Of a stretch of 64,000 bases of DNA, positions 37,177-48,988 are shown in pieces. Position numbers and translations under genes: made by a program. The first letter of the stretch is position 1. Each line of letters opens with the position of its first letter. The stretch is from positions 41,373,559 to 41,437,558 of the forward strand of contig NC_057765.1 in the NCBI RefSeq assembly GCF_010389155.1. The letters run 5' to 3'. The notes under the pieces are model-generated. The model had not been told where the DNA came from. It ran no database searches and was given only the letters and a program-made list of their open reading frames with translations. This stretch comes from Erigeron canadensis. Lineage: Eukaryota > Streptophyta > Magnoliopsida > Asterales > Asteraceae.

Positions 37177-38290
37177 TCACTTTGAACATTCCCCCCCCCC
37201 AAGTTGATGATTGCTAGTATCTTCAGAAGGTGACACATCTTTCTCTTGAATCTCATCAAGTTCCACAATCCTCCCACTGTTCTCTTGAACTAACTTCTTT
37301 TCAAAGAACTCAGCATAACGAGCAACACGAACAGTGTTTTTGGCGGGATCATAGAAGTCGTAACCCATCGTTTCCTTAGGGTATCCGACAAAGATGCACT
37401 TAGTTGTTCTGGGTTCAAGTTTGTCAGGCGTATCACGCTTCACAAGTGTCTCACATCCCCAGACTCTTAAGTAAGACAACTTAGGGACATCACCATGCCA
37501 TAATTCGTACGGTGTCTTGTCAACCTTCTTGGTTGAAACCATATTGAGAATGCGTACAACAATCTTTAGAGCATAATCCCAAAACTAAAATGGGAGAGTT
37601 GTACGGGTCATCATTGATCTCACCATGTCTAGCAAGGTTCGATTTCTCCTTTCAAACACTCCATTATGCTGAGGAGTGTATAGAGGAGTAAGCTGTTGGA
37701 CAATTCCACATGCTTTAAGATAATCCTTAAACTATTGGCTTAAGTATTCACCACCTCGATCCGAACGAAGAATAGTTTTACCGAGTTGATTTTCTACTTC
37801 ATTTTTAAACTCTTTGAATGTTTCAAATACTTCATGTTTATGTTTAAGCAAGTAAACATAACCATAACTGAAATCATCCGTAGATTAATGAAGTAGCTAG
37901 CATTTTTCCTTGACATATGTCTAAAAGGGCTACATACATCGATATGTATTAGTCCAAGTAGTTCCTTAGCCCTCTCCAGTTTTATGCGGAAAGGGTATTC
38001 TTGTTATATTGCCGAAAATACAAGATATGCATTTTTCAAATGCTTCATCATTTGATTTGTAAGATCCCTTCACGTTGAAGTTTTCAATGCTTTTCTTGCT
38101 AACGGTAATTCGAAAGACACGCATTTATCAAACGATTCATCATTTGATTTGTAAGATCTCTTCACATTGAAGACTTTTAATGCGTTTCTTGCTACTAATA
38201 ATGCCGAAGACACGCATTTATCAAATGATTCATCATTTGATTTGTAAGATATCTTCACATTGAAGTCTTTAAATGCGTTTCTTGACAAAA
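37177..38290 (-). pseudogene. Copia integrase region, broken
   Basis: From 38290 downward come a disrupted pre-integrase segment, then a degenerate integrase core, then the C-terminal piece 37542-37177 with KVDKTPYELWHGDVPKLSYL, RVWGCETLV and KCIFVGYPKETMGYDFYDPA. A TAG interrupts the frame about 15 codons before the C-terminal piece, where copia integrases read LPxSFWDYAL. A run of ten C (37191-37200) disrupts the downstream frame. Confidence 0.8.
38047..38287 (-). repeat. Triplicated module in the pre-integrase segment
   Basis: Three units of about 91-93 bp begin at 38047, 38138 and 38231 with catcatttgatttgtaagat. On the minus strand each encodes variants of SYKSNDESFDKCVS. DESFDKCVS is the normal copia pre-integrase text and should occur once. 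Confidence 0.8.
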
Positions 38291-38460
38291 ATTAAACAAG
38301 ATGACCATGTCAAAGATAGAGTCCAAGTTAACTTGACTCTTTTGCTATTGAATTATCATTTGAATCTCATCAACACTTATAATTCAGTTAAAAAGATACT
38401 TGAAGAACTGGTTAAACTAACTTGCTTCTTCTTCTTGTTCAACTCAGCTAGATACTTAGG

Positions 38461-39231
38461 ACAATTCCTCTTCCAGTGTCTCACTATAGCATAGTGATGA
38501 CAAGCCTGGTCTTTAGCCGTATGCTCCTTTTTCCAAAGGGTCTTTTAAGGTTTTGAGACTAAACACTTTGTTTCCTCTTACCTAAGTTCTTGCCTTTAGC
38601 TTTACGATTGTTTTGCTTTCTAAACCATTCCCCCCTTGATCATAAGAACTTGAGGTATCTCAGATTTCTTGAAAGGTTTTCTTCACACTCAATCAACTTG
38701 ATATGAAGTCCAACTATGCAAATCTGCAATTACCCTTATACCAATAAGAATTGACAGAAGATACGCATAGTTTAATCCTTTCCATAATGCTCAAAGTGAC
38801 TTTTCATCTTAAGTACATGAGCATTTACCAGTTTCCCATACTCGTGTTCAAGTTATGGAGTGACTCAATTAGCTAAAGTAATTCAACTCCAACTTGTTTT
38901 CCGTACATAGACTTGAGTTATTTGATCATATCACACGGATTTTGCAATCCGAATTGCCTTTTGAAGCTCAGGAGACATGCTTCTAGCATCAAATAAGCAA
39001 CCTCAATATGTCTATTGTACCGAATATTTTATGCTTCCAACTGCAAAGCAGTGGCATTCGCATTAGGAATAGCGGTATCTGAGTTTCAATGACATCGGTT
39101 TTCTTTTCAACTCTTAGAACAATTCTCTATTGACAAAAACAGTCATTGAAATTGGTTTTAGAAAGTTTTCTCTTTATAGCATCGACCTGAAAGCCGATTG
39201 GTGTATGTTTTTGTGAAGGATTTGTTGCCAT
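38461..39231 (-). pseudogene. Copia gag, broken
   Basis: A gag-like start MATNPSQKHTPIGFQVDAIK begins at ATG 39231. The CCHC zinc knuckle is recognisable at 38502-38461 but reads CHHYAIVRHWKRNC. The second cysteine of CX2C is replaced by tyrosine. The body between is interrupted by several frame changes. Confidence 0.65.
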
Positions 39232-40938
39232 TTACAAAACAGATTTAAGTTCAAAAATCAGTATTTTCGATAATAAATCCTTAAGAAATTAATTACCCAA
39301 TGTTTATAGAATAAACAATTAATTTCATTAAGGCTAGGATCCAATTGACATGCAACCATTTCATCAGTTGATCTGCTAGAAATGATTGCACTCAAAAGGT
39401 AAGTGACGATCAGTAATTGCATTACAAGTGCAATTCCTATAAAGTATGGGACCTACGTAAGACGCTCGATTCATTAAGCGATCTTTTGTAGTCATGTTTT
39501 GTCCCATCTTTTGCCACGGGTCAAGGTCTCACCGCTTAACTCGCTTTAAGTCGTCCAACTAAGAACGTGCAAAATTGACCACCACTGTGTACCAGTGAAT
39601 GGGTTTTGCCATGCAATCGTCATTTCACTACTGTGTACCAGTGAGTAAAACAACGACCCCATGTGTCCTTGACAAATTGGATGGCAAATGACTTAAGTTT
39701 GTTGGGTCATTCAATTTGATATGTGATCAAAAAGTTATGTTTCGAAGATTCATGCATATCTTCTAAACATAATATTTAATAAAATCATTTTATAGTCTTA
39801 ACAACACAAGAGAGCTCGGTAGCTCCATTTGAACGCACAAAGAAGCGCAAGGGCAAAGGTTTGCGATGAACGCAATTAAAAACCCACCCTTTTAGAAGGC
39901 TAGCGCACTCCGGCTTATACCTCTCTTAGAGTTTGTTCAAATGGGTGAGCCGGTGTATCTCAAGGTTGTAGGACTCCAATTTTATTAAAAAATCTCTTAT
40001 TTCGATATTGCTTAGTCAAGTTTATATTTTCTCAAAACAGTTTTACATCACAATTTATATCACAATAAATATGTAAAATCATAAACTTACTAAAAATACA
40101 ACTTAACAATTTAAGGTAAGTTACTATATATACAACTTAACGATTTAAGGTAACTTACTAAATTGACAACTTAACAATTAAGGTAATCAACCTAATTTTG
40201 GTCACTATGGTTTAAGATTTGGCTCCTCTTTCATAAGGAAAGAGACCACATACATCAAGTTTCCTTGATTGCGTAAGCCAAAAGTATAATAACAAATTAT
40301 CTACCATAAATAAACAAGTTGCTGATCTGGAAAATCCAGCAGCTTCACGACCAAATCTGGCCCTGAATAAGGCCGAACTGGGATTAGCACAAAACACAAA
40401 AGTTGTAGCCCTATGAGTCAATCATCTACTGTAAAAATTTGAGCTTCAAACTCCTTACGGTTGATTAGTTATGATTTTTTTAGTGAACTGGTGTCAAACA
40501 AAAAATTTCACAAAGCATAATCACATTGTCACATAATTAATTATACAATTATCTAGCATAATTAACCCTAATGATCAAGATTTCATATCAATATATCTAA
40601 GTAAGAATCATGAATGATTTGCATGAAAAATTCATGATTTTACTTCTTTTTAACAATTAAAAGTAAAGGTACAACACATAATTACATACGATTTATCACA
40701 TAAACATGTAATTAAATCAAAACTTGGATTAGGAACTCTAAAAAAAGTTTTTTTTTTCTTATTTTCTGGAAAAAATTTTCGAACCATATATATATATTAA
40801 ATAAAACCTTTTTCTAATTAAATAATGTAATTAAATTACAAAAACAATTTAACTATATATATATATTCGAAAATTGAAGATCAAGAACCCTAACCCCCCT
40901 TCAAGTTTCGATCTTTTGGTAATCAAAAAACATACATA
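39232..40938 (-). other. Long untranslated leader of the copia element
   Basis: About 1.7 kb between the PBS and the gag start. It has no recognisable domain; an open frame at 40212-40421 is not supported. Several phrases repeat locally, such as cttaacaattaaggta and gtgtaccagtga. Confidence 0.5.
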
Positions 40939-40941
40939 GTA

Positions 40942-40955
40942 GGCTCGTGATACCA
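40942..40955 (-). other. Primer-binding site of the copia element
   Basis: Directly inside the 5' LTR the minus strand reads tggtatcacgagcc. The usual copia site complementary to initiator-Met tRNA is tggtatcagagc, so this copy carries a one-base insertion. Confidence 0.75.
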
Positions 40956-40956
40956 C

Positions 40957-41657
40957 TGTTGGGTTTTATAACTAATTATCACAACAAATCACAAAGCACG
41001 CAACGGAAGACAAGATCTATGCAGTTTAATTAATTAACCAAAGTATAGAAGATGTACCTTATAATGGAGAGATTAAAACAAGAACAAGGTTTAAATTAAC
41101 CTCTCTACGATTGCACACTCAACGTTGGAACGTATGTATACTAGTACTTGATCACGAACCGGCAACGATTGACTTCTCCTTTCCTTCTTGCTTTGATCGA
41201 AATCACCAAGATACCCAAAGGGGTGAGGATTTCGGTCCTTAGAACCGAAAAGAGAGAGAGAGAGAGAAGAGTTTTAGGGTTTTGGAAAACCTTGTGAATT
41301 GAATGAATAAAACAATTAATTAAGGCCTCTATTTATAGGATTAGGTAACTTGTTGACAAAGTTTAGGGTTTCAAAAACCCTTTTCCTCCTCCCTTTTGGC
41401 CGTACCCTCTAGAGAAGATTCTAGAGGGTTTCCTAATTGTTTTATTAATTACAATCATCTCCTCCGTTAAGTCCGTCAGTTAAGTACCGTTAACTATTAA
41501 CATTTAACAGACGACCGTTAGTTTTTCGTGATCAAACTAATTAATAAATTACATTTACTATATTAATTAATTATAGTTACATTCACGTTGAGGTGTGACC
41601 CCGTAAACTTAAATACTTTTCGGACATACGTTCATTTTACGTGATCATATTCTAACA
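40957..41657 (-). repeat. 5' LTR of the copia element
   Basis: 701 bp with TG...CA ends. It is slightly longer than its partner because of an expanded gaga run (41249-41265) and one extra A. Confidence 0.93.
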
Positions 41658-42429
41658 CCTTCATCCCACCCAACGTGAGTCGTGAGGAGCATGGATGTTA
41701 AAGGTAAAAATGATGGAAAGATGTGGTAAATGATATTACAGATGTGCACTTCACCCACGCTAATTAACGTCTTCCTTGCATATTACCATACTTTGTTGCT
41801 AATTAACTGAACCATAGAGCAGTCTAGGCTCAAACCGAACTAACTTTGGTTTGGCTCTTTGAACTGGTCTTATTGTAGCACTACAGAACAACATCAGCTA
41901 AATAACACATCACGAACTTGGCTCGTTGTAGCAACACAAAAATAGCTATTAAATCACAGCAATAAACACAAGGTAAATACTATGAAGATGTCTCCTCATT
42001 GTATCTACCCTACACAAGGTTGAGATGAGTCTGTCAAAGTGTCAAGCAACGATTGAACTTTTTTTAAAATCCATTTATGGTAGAAGGCATAATTTCACAA
42101 GTGTAGAGAAACTCATAAACCGCTACAAGAACCATTGCAAGTATAAACTGCTCTTATAGTTATATAATATAGGATAAGGAAACAAATAGGCTAATTGGGA
42201 CTACTTTGCTGAAAATGTACCTAGGGTGGAAGCTGCTCCTATAATTAAGCTAATAACTGGGTAAACTTTATAAATTCTCCTCCCCTTAATAATTACCTCA
42301 CAAACCTATTCAAAACCATTCTCATCCTAAATCTATAGATGTATCGATGGTTATTCTTATTTTTACCATGAGGTAAAACGGTTATCTGCAACTCTATTCA
42401 TGAGAAAAACCACATCATACGTATCAGTT
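41658..42429. other. Intergenic, nothing recognised
   Basis: No gene or repeat could be supported. Confidence 0.5.
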
Positions 42430-42629
42430 ATAAGAGTAACTCCAACGGCATTTGATCAAAAGCTTTTTTCTATCAAACAAGAGGTCACAGGTTCGATACC
42501 CTCGGCCTGTGATTGCCTGCCAGGATCTTGTCCTGACTTTCGTGGAGCTTTTACCGTGTCTGACCCAGTAAAAATTAAAATTCAGTCCGGACACCCGTAA
42601 TCTGACCCTTGCTGTTCAAAAAAAAAAAG
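42430..42629 (+). mobile_element. tRNA-derived SINE, family E
   Basis: It has a B box, ggttcgatacc (42491-42501), a downstream body rich in 'gtctgacccag' phrases, and a terminal run of 11 A (42618-42628). A weak A-box lies about 40 bp before the B box. The pattern fits a SINE; the start is approximate. Confidence 0.45.
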
Positions 42630-43100
42630 TCATTCAATGACTACAAAGATTATTTTTTATTCATATAATTTGTACATTTACCCCTTAATATCTTTCACTT
42701 CTAACCTTGATTTTACACATTTTCACTTTTTATTCTACTTAAAGTTATTTAATTAATCTAATTTGTTTAATATTCACATTTAATTTAATTATTTTTCAAA
42801 AATAAGCCTAAAACCGTTATCTTTTATCACCTTTTAATTTTTAATAAAAAACACATTCTAATAACATTTGCTTTTAAATAAAAGAAATAAGAAAAGAAAA
42901 TATGACATGGAAATGAAAAAAAGTCATTACATGACTTGATGATTGTGGATGCTCTAGCTATGATGTAATTTCAATAGTACACTAATAAAAATATTAAGTA
43001 ACACGTATTGCTTCAAAAAAACACAAAACTATCAGACTACGCATGCGATCCTAGACCAAGTATGTTTATTGCACTAAAATGATCTCTTTCAAGATCTCAA
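42630..43100. other. AT-rich spacer
   Basis: Nothing is recognised. Confidence 0.5.
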
Positions 43101-45860
43101 TATCTCCCAGAAATGAAAGTTTTATATGGAAAATGAAAATTTTTTATGATTGATGGTGTAAGAGGTATTTCTTGCAAGAAAATTTGCAAAACTAGTATGT
43201 CTGGAGTTTAGATCACCAGTTTTCTCCAGCTCAACTCAAGACTAGTAATGATACCAACCTTACATGGCAATATTTTAAATTTGATGATATTAAATGATGC
43301 ACTCATTACTTTCAATTAAGTAAATAATAGGTTTTCTAATATATCAGTTTTTTATGACCGAAAAATAAAGAAAAGAATTCATTCTTTTGAAAAGATCTAA
43401 ACCTATATAAATAAACAAAAGTAATCATGCTAAATATAATTACTGAAAATTAAATTAAAAAAAAAAAAGAGAATGTGATTTCATTGTAATTGACGGCTGT
43501 AATTCAATCCTTAAGTTCCCCATCCAAAGTAATAAAAAGTAAAAACAACAATAATTCAATATCAGTACCATAAGATCCAAGTTTTCACACCTAAAAATAT
43601 TACTTCCCGAAAAATATATGATATATATATATATGTTTGATTTGATTTGATTCAAGCAATATATAACTATTTTAGGCTCAATAATTCGCCTGAAGTCAAT
43701 GGCAGAAGCAGAATTTTTAGTCTGTGATTGCCAAATCGTTTCCATAATACTAACAAACTTGACTTAGAGCATGAGATTTTAAATATATGTTTTCTGGGTT
43801 GTTAATTATCTTTAAACTCAATAAGTTTATAGAAATAGTAATACAAATATAAAATTTTATAAATATTGTGGGGTTGTCATGGCCACCCTTGGCCACCACA
43901 TAGCTCCGCCACGGCCTGAAGCCCTGAAGTGATGAACGTTGTGATACTCATTGAATCACCTGGAAATAAATGTAAAAGGGAATATCGGTGATCAGGATGA
44001 CGACTTAAAACATAAAAGGGTAGACGAGTTATATAGTTGCCGACTATCAAACAAAAAGAGAAGACCAGTGTTTACATTGCCGGCTTTTAAGTCATAAAAG
44101 TTTAACACCGCCACATGGGAAAAAAAGGATTGCCACATAAAGTAAGCCATATCATTGCCAGTCTTGGGCTGAGCTAGAGAAGGCCTGGGATGTAAACGCC
44201 GGAATTACAAGTTTTGCAAACCACAACAAGAAAATCTGGTTTTAGCGACGCCCAAAGTCTTGCAAGAAATACCTCTTACACCATCGACCTTAAATTTTTT
44301 TACTATTCATACAAATTTTTCATGCAAGAAGCAACCTAATGTACCACTTGACATTTCTAAATCTGTGTCGTTCTGTATTTCATGCCGATTTTATTACATC
44401 TTTTGTTTAAGAAAAATGCTAAATACAACACTAGTTAACATACATAAAGAAATTTGTTCCATATTAGCAAGATCCCTGTCTTAATAAGCATTATTTCTTA
44501 ATTTTTATGTTACGTTGTATCTTATCGTTTGTTTATCGTTATGCACTAACTTGGTAACTTCAAGGTTGAACGAAATGATCTAACCAGCATATCACAAAAA
44601 TGCCGAATAGATATAACTTCTCATGATGTTTACTATAAATGCAACCCAAACCTAAAGACTCTTGCACATATGTGTCAAACTTGTTAGTTTCTCAAAATTC
44701 ATTGGGTTCTTTAAATGCCTTTTTGGGGGGAAATTCATATAAGAGTAAGAAATTTAAAGTCGATGGTGCAAGAGATATTTATTGCAAGAATACTTACAAA
44801 ACTTGGAAGTGTTATGTTTAGGTCTTCTCCGACTCAACCATAGACCAAAAATGATATCATCGATATTACTTTATGTGGCAAGCCTTTTTGTCCAGATCGT
44901 GTTGTTAGAGTTTTATGGCTTAAAAGCCGGCAGTGAAAAAACTGGTCTTCTTTTTCTTTTTCTTTTTATCTAAAAGCCGACAACTATATCACTGGTCAAC
45001 CTATTATGTTTAAACCCAACATTTCGATCATCGGTCCTCCCTTTTACACATGTGTCAATCTTCGAGTGAGTCAACGAGTATCGCAACGTTCACCACTTCA
45101 AGCGAGTTATTGTGCCTTATATATTTATACATTGCTTGTATCAAATCAAGCGTATTATGTATTTTATATTCTATTTGTTTTCTTGGGAAGAAAGATTTTT
45201 GGATGTGAAGACTTTGTGAGTAGTTTGTGATAGTTATATTGAATTATTGATGTTTTTACTTTGAATATTTTTGGATGAGGAACTTGGAAGTTATATCACA
45301 ATTGCCAATTACAATGAAATCAATATTTACATTTATTCATTTCAGAGGAATGAATGCATCATTTAATATCATCACCAACCATCCTTACCATTTTAAAAAA
45401 TATCATGTAAGTAACGCGGGTGATATCATTATTGAGCTGAGCTTGAGAAAACCGATGATCTTTTTTTTCAATTTTAGTATTTACATTTAGCATGTTTATT
45501 CTTTTGATTTAGATTTTTTTACAATGATAGAAAATTTTTTTAATCTGCATGTCATAAAACAAAGATGTATTGAAAAACCTTTTGTTTACTCATTCGAGAG
45601 CAATGAATGCATTTAATATCATCAACAACCGCTTTTACAATTTCAAAACATTGTCATATAATGTAAGGCATGTGATGTCCTAACAATTTCAAAACATTGT
45701 CATGTAAAATAAGACAAGTGATATGATTACTGGTCTTGAGTTGAGATCAAGAAAGCCGACGATCTAAACTCCGGACAAACTAGTTTTGCAAATTTTGTTG
45801 CAAGTAATACCTTTAACACCATCAACATAACTTTTTACTACCCCTGCATATTTTTTCTAC
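43100..45860. repeat. Nested inverted-repeat cluster
   Basis: There are two sets of inverted arms. The outer pair is 43139-43330 and its inverse at about 45530-45835. The inner pair is about 43985-44300 and its inverse at 44750-45010, sharing ttgccacataaagtaa, gccggcttttaag and gaagaccagt. A further partial copy lies at 45345-45470. The structure looks like one foldback or MULE-like element inserted into, or duplicated within, a relative. Three of the four arm copies carry a 20-codon open tail ending in TAG (43152-43211 +, 44762-44821 +, 45823-45764 -). The outer termini are not resolved. Confidence 0.6.
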
Positions 45861-46098
45861 TTGATGTCAAGATAAGTTTTACTAATCCTCATGTTTTGAT
45901 GATGATTAACAATATACAAAGTAGAAGTCTTGGATATTGTAACTTTGTCCATGATCTTTAAGCTTTAGTTATGAAATCAAATTTTGAATCTATGATTTGG
46001 TAACATGTTCGTGTGATGCGGTACATATATGAAGGGGATTTATACATAAGGTTGAGTACATGATAGCCACATGTTCACTTTTCTCATATATATATATA

Positions 46099-46395
46099 GG
46101 TCGCGTTTGGTTTACAGATTCGATTCTGATGGAATCTGATTGAATTGGAATTAAATTTCATTTCTTAGTACGTTTGGTTGTTCAATGATGAAGGAATCTC
46201 TTTTCGTTGAAATGCAAGCATTCCCTCATTTGATAGAATCTCCATTCCATGGGGATGGAGGAAGGAATCTCATTCCTTCCGTCACTTAAAACTTCAAAAA
46301 ATGAAAAACATTCTGCCAAATTTCATTCCATCAAATTTCAATTCCTTTAACTGATTTCATTCCTTTCAAAAACATTTTGTGAACCAAACGCGCCC
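46099..46395. mobile_element. Near-palindromic MITE, family D copy 2
   Basis: The ends are ggtcgcgtttggtt and aaccaaacgcgccc. It is the inverse of the copy at 33123-33413, with the central ccatggggatggagg block matching on the other strand. It follows a (TA)n run at 46086-46098. Confidence 0.7.
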
Positions 46396-46584
46396 ATATA
46401 GGGTTCATGTGAGAGACATTTGATATGTAAGAATAATGATAACTCTTAAATTATAACTTGATGTTCATATTTTAATGGTATATGTCAACAAATTTGTTCA
46501 CATTTGGACATATCAAGTTATACTCTATATTACTTATGTTCATATATGAATGGTTGTTAAATGAACCTTACCATATATATATAC

Positions 46585-47445
46585 AACTCAAGAACCATTC
46601 TAGACCACACATTCTTTTCCTCTTTCTCTCTCTTCAATTAAATAATAAAATTCACCCAAATCTTTCAAAATGTTCTAACTCACAAACCGTAAATCGTTAG
46701 ACAAAACAAAAAACATGGGTAGTCTTAAAATTTCGTCTTCTTTCATTAGAGATCCAATTCGATATACTTTTAACGACTTTTTAATTTTTGTTTTCTTTTT
46801 GGTAGTTACACATAACTTACACATGTGTAGGTTGAAATAGGTTGAACTTACACATGTGTAGGTTGAACAAAAATTATGATTCAGAACGGGCTTTGCCCTT
46901 AAGAATATTCATAAACCAAAGCTAGTAGGGGTGATAGGTCATAGAGGGTGACCAGTGAGGGGTGATCTACCTAACGGGCTCCGCCCTTAGCCGCTATTCC
47001 TTCGCCATGGACTGACGGGCTCCGTCCTTGGCTACCATGGCTCTGCCATGGATTGACGGGTTCCACCCTTGACCTTCATTGTTGTGTACATATGTTCATA
47101 TACTAATTTACATGTGAAAACAATGATCTTACACATGTGTAGGATGAACCTACACATGTGTAGGATGAACCTACACATGTGTAGGATGAACGCGATGGGG
47201 AAATAAACGAAAATTAAAAAGTCGTCAAAATTATATCGAATTGGATCTCTAATGAAAAAGGACGAAATTTTAAGACTACCCATGCTTTTTGTTTCATTTA
47301 ACGATTTACGGTTTGTGAGATAAAACATTTTAAATGATTTGAGTGAATTTTCTTATTTAATGGAAGAGAGAGAAAATATAAGAAAATGAGTGGTCCATAA
47401 TTGTTCTCGCGTTCTTTTTTATTTGTGAGTTCTCAAATAACTCTT
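46585..47445. mobile_element. Foldback element, array unit 1
   Basis: The arms, about 46585-46900 and its inverse 47060-47445, share aaaccgtaaatcgtta, atgggtagtcttaaaattt and attcgatata. The loop has gggctccgccc phrases and three cctacacatgtgtagg palindromes. The left terminus lacks the tgagttattttgagaac end and looks truncated. Confidence 0.65.
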
Positions 47446-47466
47446 CTTATATATATATATATATAT

Positions 47467-48354
47467 GGTGAGTTATTTTGAGAACTCTTAAAAAAAAGAA
47501 CTCAAGAACCATTTTGGACCACACATTCTTTTCCTCTTTCTCTCTCTGCAATTAAATAATGAAATTCACCCAAATCATTCAAAATGTTCTAACTCACAAA
47601 CCGTAAATCGTTAGACAAAATAAAAAGCATGGGTAGTCTTAAAATTTCGTCCTCTTTCATTAGAGATCTAATTCGATATACTTTTGACGACTTTTTAATT
47701 TTTGTTTTCTTTTTGGTAGTTACACATAACTTACACATGTGTAGGTTGAACAAAAATTATGATTTGGAACGGGCTTCGCCCTTAAGGATATTCATAAACC
47801 AAAGCTAGTGAGGGTGATAGGTCATAGAGGGTGATAGGTCATAGGGTGATAGGTCATAGAGGGTGATAGGTCATAGGGGGTGACCAGTGAGGGGTGATCT
47901 ACCTAACGGGCTACGCCCTTAGCCGCTATTTCTCCGCCATGGACTGACGGGCTCCGTCCTTGGCTACCATGGCTCTGCCAGGATTGACGGGCTCCGCCCT
48001 TGACCTTCATTGTTGTGTACATATGTTCATTTACTAATTTACATGTGGAAACAATGATCTTACACATGTGTAGGATGAACCTACACATGTGTAGGATGAA
48101 CGCGATGGGAAAAAGAAAAACGAAAATTAAAAAGTCGTCAAATTTATATCGAATTGGATCTCTAATGAATAAGGACGAAATTTTAAGACTACCCATGCTT
48201 TTTGTTTCGTCTAACGATTTACGGTTTGTGAGATAAAACATTTTAAATGATTTGGGTGAATTTCTTATTTAATGGAAGAGAGAGCAAATATAAGAAAATT
48301 AGTGATTCAGAATTGTTCTCGCGTTCTTTTTTATTTGTGAGTTCTCAAATAACC
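47467..48354. mobile_element. Foldback element, array unit 2
   Basis: It starts ggtgagttattttgagaac after (TA)n and ends gttctcaaataacc. Arms are as in unit 1. The loop holds a gtgataggtcata(gagg) minisatellite at 47812-47880 and one perfect plus one near-perfect copy of cctacacatgtgtagg. Confidence 0.7.
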
Positions 48355-48366
48355 ATTCATATATAG

Positions 48367-48960
48367 AGGAAAGTTAGTTTGAGAACCCTTAAAAAAAAAG
48401 AACGCGACAACCAATCCTGGCCATTGATTTTGATCTTGATGATATTTAATTTTCTCTCTCCTCATTTTCACCCAATTCATTCAAATGGTTTTATCTCACA
48501 AACCGTACATCGTTAAACGAAAAAAAAAGCATGGGTAGTCTTAAAATTTCGTGCTCTTTCATTAGAGATGCGACTTGATATATTTTTGACAAACTTTTAA
48601 ATTTTGATTTTTTTTTTAATTTTTTTTTTAGCGATAATCCTACACATGTGCAGGACATGTGTAGGGTATACATCATACACATCCTACACATGTGCAGGTA
48701 AAAAAAAAATTCGAAAAAAAAAAAAATTCGAAATTTAAAAGTTTGTCAAAAGTATATCAAGTCGCATCTCTAATGAAAGAGGACGAAATTTTAAGACTAC
48801 CCATGTTTTTTTTTTCGTCTAACGATGCACGGTTTGTGAGATAAAACGTTTTAAAAAATTTGGATGAAAGTGATGAGAGAGAAAAAAGGAGATGAGATGT
48901 GTGACCCAGATTGGTTCTCGCATTCTTTTTTTTTTACGGTTCTCAAAATAACTCACCCCT
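48367..48960. mobile_element. Foldback element, array unit 3 (short form)
   Basis: It starts gaggaaagttagtttgagaac and ends gttctcaaaataactcacccc. Arms share tctcacaaaccgta and atgggtagtcttaaaattt, but the loop is short: it lacks the gggctccgccc block and has acacatgtgcagg variants. Confidence 0.7.
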
Positions 48961-48988
48961 TCATATATATATATATATAAAGAGAGAG

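Larger units (their letters stand above)
33967..41657 (-). mobile_element. Ty1/copia LTR retrotransposon, degenerate
   Basis: Two direct repeats of 694 and 701 bp (33967-34660 and 40957-41657) start tgttggg and end ctaaca. They bracket a minus-strand polyprotein in the order gag, integrase, reverse transcriptase, RNase H, which is the copia order. The flanking pentamers, tcttc on the left and ccttc on the right, match at four of five positions as a probable target duplication. A PBS close to initiator-Met tRNA and a PPT are present. By eye the LTRs differ at roughly 15-20 sites plus small indels, about 97% identical. The coding region is broken by nonsense codons, frameshifts, a repeated insertion and a poly-C run, so the element cannot move by itself. 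Confidence 0.93.

Noticed and set aside
38047..38287. Short evenly spaced repeats considered as a CRISPR-like array
   Set aside because: The units are contiguous 91-93 bp copies of a retrotransposon coding module in a plant genome, with no spacers.
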